Assembly (NCBI GenBank): GCA_951394405.1
Contig: OX596336.1
Location: 1,922,001 to 1,986,000 of the forward strand
DNA length: 64,000 nt
Reading direction: 5' to 3'
DNA from: Coprinellus micaceus
Taxonomy: Eukaryota > Basidiomycota > Agaricomycetes > Agaricales > Psathyrellaceae
Under the pieces are notes generated by a model that saw only the letters and a program-made list of their open reading frames with translations, was not told the DNA's origin and made no database searches. The translations under genes were made by a program, and so were the position numbers. Shown here one piece after another: positions 22,664 to 34,063 of the stretch (position 1 is the stretch's first letter; every line of letters begins with the position of its first letter).

Positions 22664-23542
22664 ATGGCCGATGCCTACGTTGGTACCCAACCAGCCTCGG
22701 AGTCGATGACTCGGGAGGCGGGCGACGCTCGCCTGAAGGAGGAGCAGGAGGCTGATGTGAAACTCGCTGAGACCCTTTCTGGCACAATAGAAGATGCGAA
22801 CGAGCGCGTCGTCCCTATTGTTGATAAGATCCGCGAGGTCCGTTTCTCTCTATTTATTTATTTTTCATTCGGCGCTAACTGGCGAGATAAAATCAGAAAA
22901 TCGAGAAGTTCGAGGCTCAGAAGCCTGAAGATCGGAGCGAGGGGGAGCTCGTTAAAGAGCTACGCCCTCTCCTCGAGAGTGCAGAGAAGATCCTCAACGA
23001 GACCAATGGTGCCATCCGCGGTGCCAGTCCTGATCCTGAGCAGACCAAACGCCTTCAAAGGCAGGCACAGCGGAACTTGTCCGATCATACTGCTCAGCCT
23101 CATGAGCAACGACTCGCTCAGGCACTCAAGGTGGTAAGTGTGCGCTACTCCATCTCGGTCGAAACTTCATCTCACCGAGGGATCGACTGGTTAGATGGTT
23201 GAGAAGGTTCAAGGGACCATCGACTGGGCCAAGGCCAAGCTGGAGGCGTACCCCAAGGCGAAAAAGGAACTCAGTCCTTTATTGCTCGCTCTAAGTCGTG
23301 CGCATTTCAACCAGACTGGGTTCATCCTCCCTCACCTTTTTCCGTTCACAGAACCTATCACCCAAATCGTCGGTGGTGTTGGCCTCCTCCTTGGTGGCGT
23401 TCTCAACTTGCTCAACAACCTACTAGGCGGCATCGGGCTCGGTGGGCTCTTGCCTGGCATCTTCGCTGCCACGGGTCTGCAGCAGGTTTACAAGGGGTTG
23501 GGTCTTGACAAGTGGCTTAATCCTAGTACTGACAAGAACTAG
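22664..23542 (+). CDS. DUF6987 family protein, tandem copy 2
   Basis: Four exons, 22664-22837, 22897-23133, 23195-23297, 23352-23542, give 234 residues. Intron positions and phases (0, 0, 1) match copy 1 exactly. Shared blocks include KIEKFEAQKPEDRSEGELV, ESAEKILNETNGAIRGA, MVEKVQGTIDWAKAKLEAYP and the hydrophobic tail QIVGGVGLLLGGVLNLLNNL followed by GLQQVYKGLGLDKWLN. Compared with copy 1 it has a slightly longer N-terminus and a small insertion after NGAIRGASPD. Function unknown; the helical charged body plus glycine-rich hydrophobic tail suggests a structural or stress-type protein rather than an enzyme. Confidence 0.88.
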
Positions 23543-23892
23543 GGGGAATTCTGTAACGTGTAGCAGATTGTATTATTGTATTATTAGTGTACCGATATCA
23601 CGTAAATAGCGTACTACAGTCCATGAATCATGAATTGATCTCGTCCTGATCAATTAAGCGCCCGCTCCTGGCCGTTCCATCAGGTCTGGTCTACGTTCTG
23701 CTTCAGAGGAAATTCTTAGCGCTACGAGGACGATAAACCGCAAAATCATGTTTATGCTTTGAGTATAGGTACAATATAGCGGGTGACTAAATTAGATAGT
23801 GAGGGAGTGTGATGACGGGAGAATTCGAAAGTCCATGGATGTCAATGCCAAATACGCAAAGTCTAACGACACTAAAAGATCACTAGTACACA
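23543..23892. other. convergent intergenic spacer
   Basis: 350 bases between two genes that end towards each other. A+T rich with short TATTA repeats near 23570; 3' ends only. Confidence 0.5.
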
Positions 23893-26053
23893 TCACATGC
23901 ATAATTTTGCATCCCCTTCCGACGTCCAGGTCCTCGCGATCGCCAGGATAAGCGAGATGGTCATGACGACGATACCAAACAACACACAGCATACAGCAGG
24001 GAGCTTGGAGCGGTGGTACCAAGGGGTCTGTGCTCCGAGGAGCCTAAAGTAGCAGGCGGCGGGGAAGATGAAGGCGAGGGCGGTGGCGGAGACGCCTCCC
24101 GTAATCTCAAGCATGACGCCGAGGTCGCAGGTAATGAGCGAGACTGGGAAGATGAAGGGCAGATGTCAGGTAGGTTCGCAGGGACTTGAGAGAAGCTCGT
24201 ACCAAACATAGCGGCGAATAGGATTGATGTGGTGAAGAATAGGTGCCGCTGAGGGCTGAAGCTTTCGTGGGAGAAGAAGTAATCTTCAATAACCTTCAAA
24301 GTGGATACGAAGGAGGGAAGCCCCATCAGACGAGCTCGACCCAGATCAACGAAATAGAATCACCTCTCTGCACACAAATAGCTCCAACGGGAGTGTGGTG
24401 AACATGTTCAGTCCGAATGCAAATCGAGCAACGTTGATGAGGGTATCGTCCTAAGGGCGAAGGGTTTTATCAGCTGTAGCCAAAGAGGCGGGTCGATCTA
24501 ACCAAAAGCTGGTAGACTGGATACAAGAAATCTTACCTGCGGAAAGTTATTGAGGATGTTACCTTGCGTATGGTCCGTGAATATGACATAGGCCGATACA
24601 GCTATTGTGGTGCACGCTATCAAGGACACGAAGGTCGAGATGTGGGTAACTTTCGAAAATCGATCGAGAGTCGGCGTGCGCAGACTGCCGTATATCATGA
24701 GAGAGTTGTGATGGCAGACTGGGAGTGAATGAAGTTGAATCAGCTCCTTCATTCATATGAAGAGGTGGGAGGGCGCACCGAAAGCGAAGCTGATGACTCC
24801 GATAGCCTGGAAGATCCCAGAGTTTATGACCGTGAACCGCTGAGATGGGTCGCCTTTCAGTTCTTTAGGGACGTTTGGGCCTTCGACGAGGACGGAGATG
24901 ACGATGATGCACATGCCAAGGAGGGCGAGGCCTGAAGCCCGCGATAGTTTGTGGATGTCCCGATAGAGCGATAGCGGATATGAAATGCAGATGATACAAA
25001 AGCCTATCATGAACTGGCGGTTCCCAAAGAGCCAGAGGACGGGTATAGTAGCGAGCGTTGGGAAGGCAGAGCGGATGACATGCGGTATAGTGTCGCCAAT
25101 GATGATTCCGAAAGCACACATGCCTTGAAAAAGGTGAGATCGCGATAGAAGGAAGCTTGCCAGGTAACTCACCTCCGAATGCAAAGGCGAATTGGAACAG
25201 GGAGACGGCAGCTCGACCGCTTGCACCAAAGCAATGGTCCATGACATCGATATACGACGACCTCCCACTAAGTTTGGCGTTTCTGACGATGAGGCGTATT
25301 GTCCAGTCGGTCAGGCCGCAAATGATGACCAGTAATAGGAGTCCTGTCATAAAGCCTGCTTGACGGACCGCGTAGGGTAACCCTACAAAGAATTGAGGAT
25401 AAGGTTTCAACACGGGTATACTGTTGTCGTACCGATGATGCCTGAGAAGTCGTGTTAGAGATAACTTCCTCTCCGTTTGACAAGCACGCACCTGCGCCAA
25501 GAATCGAGTTGGCCATGTTCGCGACGGAATCAATCATGCCTCCACCAGCGGTGTGCTTCTTTGCAAGCTCATCCAAATCGACTTGCTCTGTGGCGGACCC
25601 ATTACGCGTTTGAAGGGGTAGACTTGCGTCAACACTCCGACGAGTGTCGAGGAGCCCAACCAGCAAAGGCATCCTTTGGTCCGACTCGTGTCTTGCAGCA
25701 TGAGTCCGGTCAAGGTTCCTTTGAGAATCTTCATCCAGCTCATCCGGGTCAAGCTCGTACTCTACCAAGAGGTGAACTCAATCTCAACCGTCTGACGGAC
25801 ACTACATACCTGCTTCACGGCTCGCAACCTGCCATCTCGTCGGACGTGGTGTTCGTGGCTGGTATGGCATATGCCTCTCCTCTTCGTTTTCGTTCTGCGG
25901 TTTCCCAAGGACGCTGTCATCATCGTCCGAGTCGTCTGCTGAGAACAAGGTGGCATTTTGATCAGCAGGCGCCGGCGCATCGTTCGCGGAGGTCAGCAAC
26001 GGTTGTCGGAACTCGGGGTCCTCGTTGCCTCCATTGTTTCTCGAAGCAAACAT
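23893..26053 (-). CDS. vacuolar-type amino-acid transporter (AVT/SLC38-like)
   Basis: Member of the amino acid/auxin permease family, related to yeast Avt proteins that move amino acids across the vacuolar membrane. Nine exons: 26053-25810, 25761-25492, 25441-25433 (9 bases), 25382-25173, 25123-24779, 24718-24537, 24450-24364, 24293-24203, 24143-23893; phases close to 562 residues. A long acidic, Ser-rich cytosolic N-terminus (about 150 residues, with DDSDDDD) precedes the permease core. The first membrane helix carries SILGAGIIGLPYAVRQAGF, followed by CGLTDWTIRLIVRNAKLSG, GIIIGDTIPHV, MIGFCIICISYPLSLYRDI and about eleven predicted membrane segments. The 9-base microexon supplies the GII of the GAGIIGLPY motif. 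Substrate and membrane cannot be fixed from sequence. Confidence 0.93.
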
Positions 26054-26359
26054 TATGAGTGGAGCATGGGTGTTCTTTCGTCGATTCTCGAACCGACTTG
26101 GAAGTGTTCTGGGAGGTTGTCGGTGACAATGAGCGTTGCGCCCATTCTTTATTTAATGCTGACTCAGCGCTACACCGTTCTCGGCGGCTTGCTCGCACAG
26201 TGCCCAGCCGTTTCTCCCACTGATTCTCTTGGAATTATACTTGGTTATTCTTGTCTTCTTACCGTCATCGCCACTGTGGCCCCACTCGACGACTGGCTTC
26301 GTCCCTACGATCCTTTGACTGAACCTAGACGCGGACAAATTCGACGCAAATCGCTCGAG
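26054..26359. promoter_or_regulatory. divergent promoter region, transporter / PL14-like lyase
   Basis: 306 bases between the start of the amino-acid transporter (minus) and that of the secreted lyase (plus). An open frame runs through it in phase with the lyase, but the lyase signal peptide starts cleanly at 26360, so I read this as spacer. Confidence 0.5.
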
Positions 26360-27567
26360 ATGCTACCACTTTCCTTCATCTTAGGCGGACTGCTCCAATT
26401 AGCGTTGACGAGCGTGCACGCCGCAGAGGTTGTCGCTCCAGACGTCGTTGCCTCGAGATATAGTCTCACGGCGAGCACATCCTTTCCCTTCCCGACCGCG
26501 ACACAATCGACAGGCGACACCAGCACCTTCCTCTCCTCACAATGGGGTTTGGGCAGAGCCAGAATCCAGGACAACCCAGATAACCTCGAGTTCGTCGCAG
26601 ACCCTTACGCGAATAGCTCGGCCATCGTATCCACCGGTCAACTGGGCAGCGGCGGCCCTGTGCTGCAAGTCACCTACCCCAAAGGTTCCTATTCGCATGA
26701 CACCGGCGGAACGCAGTTCTACAACCTGTGGAATCTGACAAACGGGCAAAACTTCGAGTCAATGATGCTCAGTTACGAATTGGCATTTGAGAATGGGTTT
26801 GATTGGGTGAAGGGGGGCAAGCTTCCGGGATTGAGAGGTGGTTTGAACTCCACGGGCTGCAGTGGAGGGAACCAGGTAACACCGACAGGGGATTGCTTCA
26901 GCGCCCGCTTGATGTGGAGGAAGAATGCCAATGGCGAAGGTGAGTGTGGTGGAGCGCCAAGATAGTGGAGTGGTGCTGACAGTAAACAGTATATGCGTAT
27001 ATCCCGACGAGCGCCAACCTCTGTGACCGCAAGGACACCATCTGCAATTCCGACTTTGGAACCAGCTTCAACAGGGGGACATTTGGCTTTGTCACCGGGC
27101 GGTAAGGATACTTCATTTTCATGTATATAATGCTTATGTGCCTCTTACAGATGGAGTCGAATAACTCTTGTTGTCCAGCTGAATAACCCTGTGAATGTCG
27201 CGAATGGGCAGATTCTCCTGTACTACAACGACGAGCTCGCCGCACAAGCTACAGAACTGCAGATTCGTAGCAGTGACAGAGTTGCAATCAACGGACTGTT
27301 TTTCTCGTTAGTTTCCCTGACTTCAATGGAATGTCCACCAGCTCACACCCATTACTCCTTCACAGAACGTTCTTCGGTGGAAACGACGAGTCGTGGGCAA
27401 CCCCAGAGACCGTTCACTCGTACTTTCGCAACATTCAGATGTGGGGTGGCGACCAACCCTCGACGCTCAGTGGGCCCACCGTCAGCTCAGGCGCATCGTA
27501 CCAGCGGTCATCTTTCACCCTCATTCTCTCCTCCGCCCTTCTGGGAACCCTGGCGGGACTTGTCTGA
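26360..27567 (+). CDS. secreted PL14-like polysaccharide lyase, GPI-anchored
   Basis: Four exons, 26360-26939, 26990-27101, 27151-27306, 27366-27567, give 349 residues. A signal peptide (MLPLSFILGGLLQLALTSVHA) is followed by a jelly-roll core with marks of the fungal polysaccharide lyase 14 type: FESMMLSYELAFENGFDWVK, GGKLPGLRGG, FSARLMWRKNANGEG, then VT-GRWSRITLVVQLNN, NGQILLYYND, and TFFGGNDESWATP. The C-terminus has a small-residue site (SSGASYQ) and a final hydrophobic stretch (FTLILSSALLGTLAGLV), typical of a GPI anchor signal. PL14 enzymes cleave glucuronan or alginate by beta-elimination; in basidiomycetes a role in remodelling the fungus's own glucuronate-containing wall is plausible. 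Substrate not determinable here. Confidence 0.85.
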
Positions 27568-28114
27568 TTATAATATTCATGGCGGACAGCGTTGATTCTG
27601 GACAAAGACCCTTGTATTCTAAATTCGTGCTGTAGTTTGCTTGTAGATACTTTCGCCCCTCTCCTGGGGCTCATCACGTTCTACGGACTAGGACAGGATA
27701 CTATGGTGGATGACCCTTGGATAATAGTCAGATACCCATCTATTCATCCTGTACAATGTAGGATGGATGTTATACGACCATTTTAACGGGTTTCTCTCTG
27801 CATAAACCGCCCTTCAAACACTCTCAACAGTTCAAAGATGGGTCAAATCCGTCTAGTCCCCTGCAAATACTCTCACAAGCGCCTATCGAACGGGCTGGCC
27901 TACCCCGGAATAAGCGCCTCGGCAAGTCTCGGCCGACCGATCTCTGTTCCCATCACGCATAACTCCGGTCCAATTAGTCGACCGCCTTTTCCATTCCTTT
28001 ACTAAGCGCTCCTATTTGACTTGTTGCGATTATGTGGTTACTGTTCTCCCATCCCCCGTCACATCCCTCCCTTTCTGACCCCCACCTCGACGTTTGAATT
28101 TGACAGACTAGAAG
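27568..28114. other. intergenic spacer
   Basis: 547 bases between the lyase stop and the NAR1 start on the same strand, holding a 3' end and the NAR1 promoter. Nothing else seen. Confidence 0.5.
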
Positions 28115-31100
28115 ATGGCGTTCTCTGGGGCCTTGGTGAGTACGAGGCGGTGGGAAGTAGATAGGATAAGGGGAGGCTGATATCAAGCTCTCCACATTGC
28201 AGACTCTTACCGATCTGAACGATTTTATTTCGCCATCGCAGGCTTGTATCAAGCCTGTTGAGCAGGCCAATGCGAAGCCCAAAGAAGCAGAGTATGTTGG
28301 GGCCAAGGTGCGCTCCCAGTTTCGTCTTCCTCGCTCTGAATTCTCATTAAAGAGCCACAGACGGAGATTGTTGTTGATTCAACGGGCTCCTACTACGAAG
28401 TTTCCAGTGGCAACGTTGAGCTCAACACTACCGCTCAGCCATCTCTCCTGGACAGCGAGATTTCGGGGACAAAGCTCGAACAAGCCCAAATCAGCTTGAA
28501 CGACTGTCTGGCTTGTAGGTCCGCATCGGCAGTCTTTCTATCTTCTTCGAGCCCCTTTCGCTTATCAACTCGACTTTCAGTGGTTGCATCACTTCTGCAG
28601 AGTCCGTTCTGATCACTCTGCAGTCCCACACTGAGGTGTTCACATTCCTCGAACACAACTGGGACGCCTGCGACGATACCAAGAAACTCCCTGTCCTCTC
28701 CATCGCGCCACAGTCCCTCGCCTCACTTGCCACCGCACTCAGCGCCTCGCTATCATCCTCATCGACATCCCCAGCGTCCCCTATCACCCCCCTCCAAGTC
28801 CTTCGGCGCGTAACAGCATTCTGCAACTCCATTGGTTTCCCTTTTGTGGTTGATATCACTTTCGCCCGGCACCTAGCTTTGCAAGAGCATGTTTTGGAAT
28901 TCGAGGAGCGAAAGGCGAGGGATTCGAACGGAGGTCAGGGAGCACAGGGAGCTTTGCCTATGCTGGCAAGTGCCTGCCCTGGGTGGATATGCTACGCGGA
29001 AAAGGCCCATGCGGAAATGCTCCCTTTTGTTGCAACGACAAAGAGTCCTCAGCAGGTTACGGGGACGCTTGTTAAGGAATGGTTAGGGAAGAAGAAGGGT
29101 TTAACGTGAGTTCAGGTCTCTTTTAATCCACCTCATCCTTGAAATTCCCGCTCCCATCGGCGACTATCTTGCTCGAGCACCAGCCTTCGACTTCGAGCCG
29201 CACCATCTTCCGCCTTCTTATCTCACTATTTTCGAACTCCCTTCTATCGCAAGGCGACGCCTTTGGCTTTTAGCCTCATAACCTTCCTTTGGGTGCACCT
29301 GACCTTTTGAAGGACTTTCCATTTGTCGAAATGAATATTCACCGGCTGACTGACACTAACTGACAAACGATCTCTTCGCGCCTAATACAGTCCCGACAAA
29401 GTCTATCACGTCTCGGTGATGCCATGCTATGACAAGAAGCTAGAGGCTTCGCGGCAAGATTTCTACAACGACGTGTATTCGACGCGGGATGTGGATTGTG
29501 TGATTACGACGGGGGAGTTGGAATTGATGATGAAGGAGAGAGGATGGGATTTGAGCGCGCCCGTTCCTGGCGAGCTCGACGAAGATGTCCCCTCTGGAGT
29601 TCAAGCTCAGGCGCTCGTGAACGGTGATGAAGGCGAAATCCGCTTTCCAGAGCTCCTTCAACACCCCGGCTCGTCTTCTGGCTCGTACCTCCACTCCATC
29701 ATCTTCCACCTCCAACGCAAATCCGACATCCCACTCACACTCACGTCGAAAGTCATGCGTAACTCTGACTACGAAGAATTTCTCCTCACCACGCCCACCG
29801 GCAAAATCGTATTCAAAGGAGCCAAATGCTATGGCTTCAGGAACCTGCAGAACGTCGTCCGAAAAGTCGGCCGGGAACGCGGAGTGCGCACGGCTGGGGG
29901 CGCTGCCGGCAGGATGGCAGGGCGGGCTGCTGGTGGGGGGATCAGGGCCCGGATGAAGAGGAAGGCAGGAGCGGCAGCGAACGGTACGGGCCCAGAGGAG
30001 AACGCGGACGATAAGGGCTATGACTATGTCGAAGTCATGGCCTGCCCTGGAGGCTGCGTGAACGGCGGTGGCCAGCTAAAGCCCATCCTCCCCCTAAATG
30101 GGAATCAAACTTCAACTCTGGGCACCTCTGGTACCGCCGGCACGAGTGTCGATGCGGAGGGATATCCGCGGGACTGGGAGCAGAACGGGGTGGCTTTGCA
30201 ACCGAGTGTAAAAGTGGGTCTTGGTCCCGATGGGAGTGGAAGTATGGGTGCAGGCCACAGCGGGGGTGCAGCAACAGCTGACCTGGGCATCAGCGTTATG
30301 AATGGTCTTGACGCAAAGGAGGCAAAGAAGGGGGAGAATAGTGGGACTGGAACCGAGGCAGGGACGGTCCAGATGCAGAGTGGGGTTGTGATGAATGCAA
30401 AGTGGGGAGATAAAGATTGGACAGGGAAGGTGGAGGTTACCTACTGGTTGACCGGTGGACCCTCGTCATTGTCATCAGCAATTTCGGGATCGAGCTCGAG
30501 CCAGGGAGAGGGAGTGGGGCAAAGGGGACCGGAGCAGGGAACGGAAGGAGAAAGCAAAACGCACCCTGGAAGAATCGGTATAACGGGAAGGGTTTTGGTT
30601 GGACAGGGTAATGGGATAGGCAACCCTGGGGCCTCTGGTGGTGAAGCAGCGATCAAGATGGATGATGATGTTGATGGTGTTATTCGCCGGCCTCCTCATG
30701 ACCTGCCTGCTGGAGCACCCGCAGGCCCAACTGCGTCGTCCACGCGGCAGCAGCAGGTGATTCCGGATTTTGGCTGTGAAGGAGATGTGGATATGGATAT
30801 GGATGGTTCGGGCGACGGGCTGGACCTCCGAGGGGGGATAGGTGGTGGTAGAGAGGCGCCGAGAGTGGAGGTCGGATTGAATGGCACCCTCGGAAGAAGG
30901 CTGTCTATGGAAGAAGGTGTCCGGCGAGATGAGAAGCAGAAGAAGCAGGGCGATGGCAGCTTGAATGTAAATTCGCAGAAAGAGGGTGTTGTGCGTGATG
31001 GTCAGAAGGGAAGTAAAAGACGAGAGGGAGGGACAAGCGCCCGGGAACTGGATTTCCGGAAGATGGCGTGGGCGGATGAATTGGCTGCCCGGGTACTCAC

Positions 31101-31212
31101 TGAGCTGTGTGGGAGCGATGACGATGGGGTGAAGACAAGACATCGGCTTTTCCGGACGGAGTACCATGCCGTTGAGAGCGAGGTGGGGAATGGGCTTGCG
31201 GTGAAATGGTAG
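28115..31212 (+). CDS. NAR1: cytosolic Fe-S assembly factor NAR1, with long insertion
   Basis: Iron-only-hydrogenase-like protein of the CIA machinery, which passes Fe-S clusters to the Cia1/Cia2/Met18 targeting complex in the cytosol. Five exons: 28115-28135, 28203-28307, 28361-28518, 28581-29105, 29391-31212, giving 876 residues against about 500-600 in most fungi. N-terminal cluster ligands Cys22 and Cys91, 94, 97 (DCLACSGC) and the H-cluster-type ligands in ACPGWICYAEK, VMPCYDKKLE (Cys282) and MACPGGCVNGGGQ (Cys488, Cys492) are all present. The C-terminal FRTEYHAVESEVGNGLAVKW-type ending is intact. Between the last Cys motif and that ending lie about 320 extra residues of Gly/Ser/Asp/Glu-rich low complexity (about 30085-31045) in one open frame. 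An unrecognised intron inside it is possible but I find no convincing splice pair. The fourth intron (285 bases) is unusually long for this window. Confidence 0.93.
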
Positions 31213-31734
31213 AGGGAGGTCCGAATCTAGATAGGGCGTCAAACAGCGGGAGTAGCAGGCATACATCGTGCTCATTATTAGACGACGTAATAATTACATC
31301 TCATCCGATGGGAGATATAGAGGGTCGGTTATCATGATGTGGGACATGCAATGAGGCAGAAGTCAGGGTGCTGTGGAATGCAGGAGGGTCTAGAGTGTTG
31401 TTGTGGGGTTGGGAGTCGCGCGTCGGGGTCGTTGTGAAACATTTCGGGCTTTGGGGAATGGGTGTGGGGATATGGTGGTTATACAAAAACAAAATTGCAG
31501 GGCAATACAATGGGTTGGATGCGAAGATGAAGAGACTAGGGTGTATTAGATATGGGTGAATGGGATGGGGGGTATGCAGGATGGGATTAGTATATCACTA
31601 GAATAAATCATGCGATTTCGTGACGATGGTGGTGGTGATGATGATGATGCAAAGCAAATGCGGTTGAATGCAGAATGAACAGCAGCGACAATGGGTGTGG
31701 GGTGGAGGGGAGAGCCAAGGACCGAATGCCAGGG
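31213..31734. other. convergent intergenic region
   Basis: 522 bases between the NAR1 stop and the stop of the small Cys-rich gene on the other strand. Contains a short GGT/GAT trinucleotide patch at about 31624-31650. No gene. Confidence 0.5.
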
Positions 31735-32115
31735 CTATGACCGCTCCTGGCGGACAGCACCCCCGTTGTTCTTGAACCAGTAGTCGCAGTGGCCGCAGAA
31801 CTCGGTGGTCTTCCGAGTGACTGTTTCCTGGTAGTCGGGTTCAAGGTACTGTGCACGTCGCGGACGCCGGTCAGCGGTGAGGGGGGTACAAAGCGGGCCT
31901 CGGGGGACGTACACGCTTGCAATTTGGACAGTTCTGGCAGTTTTGCGGGTGCACGGAGGAGTTCATGCAGAACTTGTTTCCACAGTCGCGCTTGTTCACT
32001 TCGCGGGTCTGGAGAAGGGGGAACGGTGAGTACGGCGGAGGGGGGCTCTCGGAGGACGCACGATGATGTAGTGGCCACAGCCGTGCTGGGTGCCCTCTGA
32101 GTGGATTCTGCACAT
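31735..32115 (-). CDS. small cysteine-rich, probably zinc-binding protein
   Basis: Three exons, 32115-32062, 32008-31913, 31848-31735, give 87 residues. Eleven or so Cys plus His residues are arranged in pairs: MCRIHSEGTQHGCGHY, DCGNKFC, HPQNCQNCPNCKR and near the end TEFCGHCDYWFKNNGG. I recall similar short proteins starting MCR-H-EGT-CGHY in other basidiomycetes and ascomycetes but know no function; the spacing suggests two or three zinc sites. Because each exon is short it would be missed by a simple ORF search. It starts 154 bases from the TLG2 start on the opposite strand. Confidence 0.8.
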
Positions 32116-32258
32116 TGGGGAGGGGCGAGATGGGATGCGGGGTGAGGAGGAGGCAGAGAATGGAGCCCATTTATAGCCCAACAACGGATAATCCGGAGCT
32201 CTCGCTTTCTGATTTGGTAATGCCAGATCTGGATCAATTAACCGGCAACCATACCCGT

Positions 32259-32264
32259 CACGTG
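32259..32264. promoter_or_regulatory. CACGTG E-box in a divergent promoter
   Basis: Palindromic bHLH site in the 154-base spacer between the Cys-rich gene and TLG2, only five bases before the TLG2 start codon, so it would sit in the TLG2 leader. It could serve either gene or none. Confidence 0.3.
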
Positions 32265-32269
32265 TCCTC

Positions 32270-34063
32270 ATGTCCTCTTCTCTCTCCCCCACCACCCGCT
32301 CCCGCACCTCCCTCTTCCTCTCCTTCCGCGAGTCCAGGGCGCGTTCTACCCGCTTCGCCAGGCCCCGCGCCCGCTCCAGATACACCGACCTCGACGATGC
32401 CGACGACGAGCACGAGGGTCTTATTGACCATGTCGCCGTCGACGTGAATGAGCTCCCTCCACCATGGTGGCGTCCTTTCTCTTCCTTTCTTTCTGGCCCC
32501 GGCTTACGTCTCCCTCCAGGGTCGACCTTTCGGATCAGGTCGAGGACCTTTTGGAGGACGCAAAGTCCAAAAGTGTGTCGTCCACGCCCCATTTCGTGGA
32601 ATCGTGCTGATTCTTCCCCATGTGGCCCGCCATTTCCCCCGGATTGTCCTCTTTCTTGTACCCAGTCGCCTCGCTTGAAAAACTCCATTCAAAGCATATC
32701 CTCCCCGGATTCTCGGACCGATCGCACGAGGAGAGGGAGATCGAGGCCTTGACGACTAATATCACAAAGGTACTGTGCAGCGATCCGGCGTATTACCTGC
32801 CTTACCGACACCCCTTCGCGATACAGGACTTTCGACGATGTCACTTTCTCGTCCAGAAGATTGGTTCATATCAACCCCACAGCTTCCCACCCGATCCTCA
32901 ATCTTCCAAGCATCACCTCCATACGGCCAAGAACGTTCAACGAGGCCTTGCGGCCAAGCTCCAGGATTTGAGCGCAACTTTTAGGAAGAAACAGCGCGTT
33001 TACATGGAAAGTGCGTGCGTAAACCCGTGCTATTTCGCCCCCCTTATCTCAACGACCATCGACTCGTTACTCCGCACCTGATCCGTTCTCCCTTCTCCCG
33101 CGATGCTACATGTCCCTATCGATTTCGTCACGAGTCTCTTTTAGCCTCTTGGTTTCAACCCCTTCCTTTGCCAACCCCACACTGACTACGTTTCCAGAAC
33201 TCCAAGGTCAGGCGACCAAGAACCAAGATTTGCTGGTTGCTTCAGGTGCCGTGTCGCTCAAAGGATCCGAGGGCCTCAGTGCAGTGGATGATGACATCCA
33301 GGCTGCCGTGAGTTCCTTTCCTTTGGGACGAATTTCAAAAGCCTCAGCTCATTCATACTTTTCCCCGACTTGCTGTTGTTTCGGAACCTATGCGCCACCC
33401 TATCACCCGCCCACTTTCAACCAAACGCGTTCATCCCGTTTGACTTTCATACTCATTATCCGGAAATATCTCTTCCCGGCACATCGATGGTTCAGACACA
33501 TACTCGGAACCAGTCCATGTCGCTTGTCCACGCCGACCCCTCAGTAGAACTGCGCGCGCGAGACCGAGAGTTGACCGAGATTGCAAACTCGATTGCGACC
33601 CTCGCAGAGCTCTTCAAGGATCTTTCGGCACTTGTGATAGACCAGGGAACTCTCCTTGATAGCGTCGAGTATAACGTTGAACAAACAGCAGTCCACCTCG
33701 AAGGGGCCGTTGAAGAGCTCAAAGTAGCAACAAAGTGAGTTCTCCACAAACCGTTTAAGCTTTCCCCCGCATTTCTACGTGTGAAGAGGACCAAAAATGA
33801 CTGACTGCTTCCCCGAAATGCACAGGTACCAGAAGAATACGGGGCGCAGGAAATGCATATTCCTGCTTCTGTTGATCATATTCGGGCTGATCGTCGTCCT
33901 CATTTTCAAACCGAAACGACACCGATCTTCAACACCTCCCCCTCCCTCCTCTTCACCAATTGCGTCCATCTCATTACCACCTCAGGCAAGGTCCGAAACT
34001 GATGCGGCGGCGTCGAGGGTGCGCCTTCAACATCCGTGGCCTCGACCACGCGCATTTGGATAA
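32270..34063 (+). CDS. TLG2: syntaxin Tlg2 (syntaxin-16 type Qa-SNARE)
   Basis: Qa-SNARE of the trans-Golgi network and endosomes. Seven exons: 32270-32466, 32520-32572, 32666-32769, 32827-33010, 33198-33307, 33496-33734, 33826-34063, giving 374 residues. Residues near the start (RSRTSLFLSFRES) match the N-peptide by which Tlg2 binds its Sec1/Munc18 partner Vps45. Then come the Habc-type region (LEKLHSKHILPGFSDRS, KNVQRGLAAKLQDLSATFRK), the SNARE motif (ELTEIANSIATLAELFKDLS, then IDQGTLLDSVEYNVEQTAVH with the central Gln), the basic QKNTGRRK and one C-terminal membrane anchor (CIFLLLLIIFGLIVVLIF). After the anchor there is a Pro/Ser-rich tail of about 45 residues, long for a syntaxin and lying on the lumenal side. 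Confidence 0.95.

Noticed and set aside
26066..26359. N-terminal extension of the PL14-like lyase
   Set aside because: The open frame continues upstream, but a clean signal peptide begins at 26360; an extension would bury it.
30475..31275. 266-codon frame, minus strand
   Set aside because: Antisense to the NAR1 insert; composition mirrors the repetitive coding strand.
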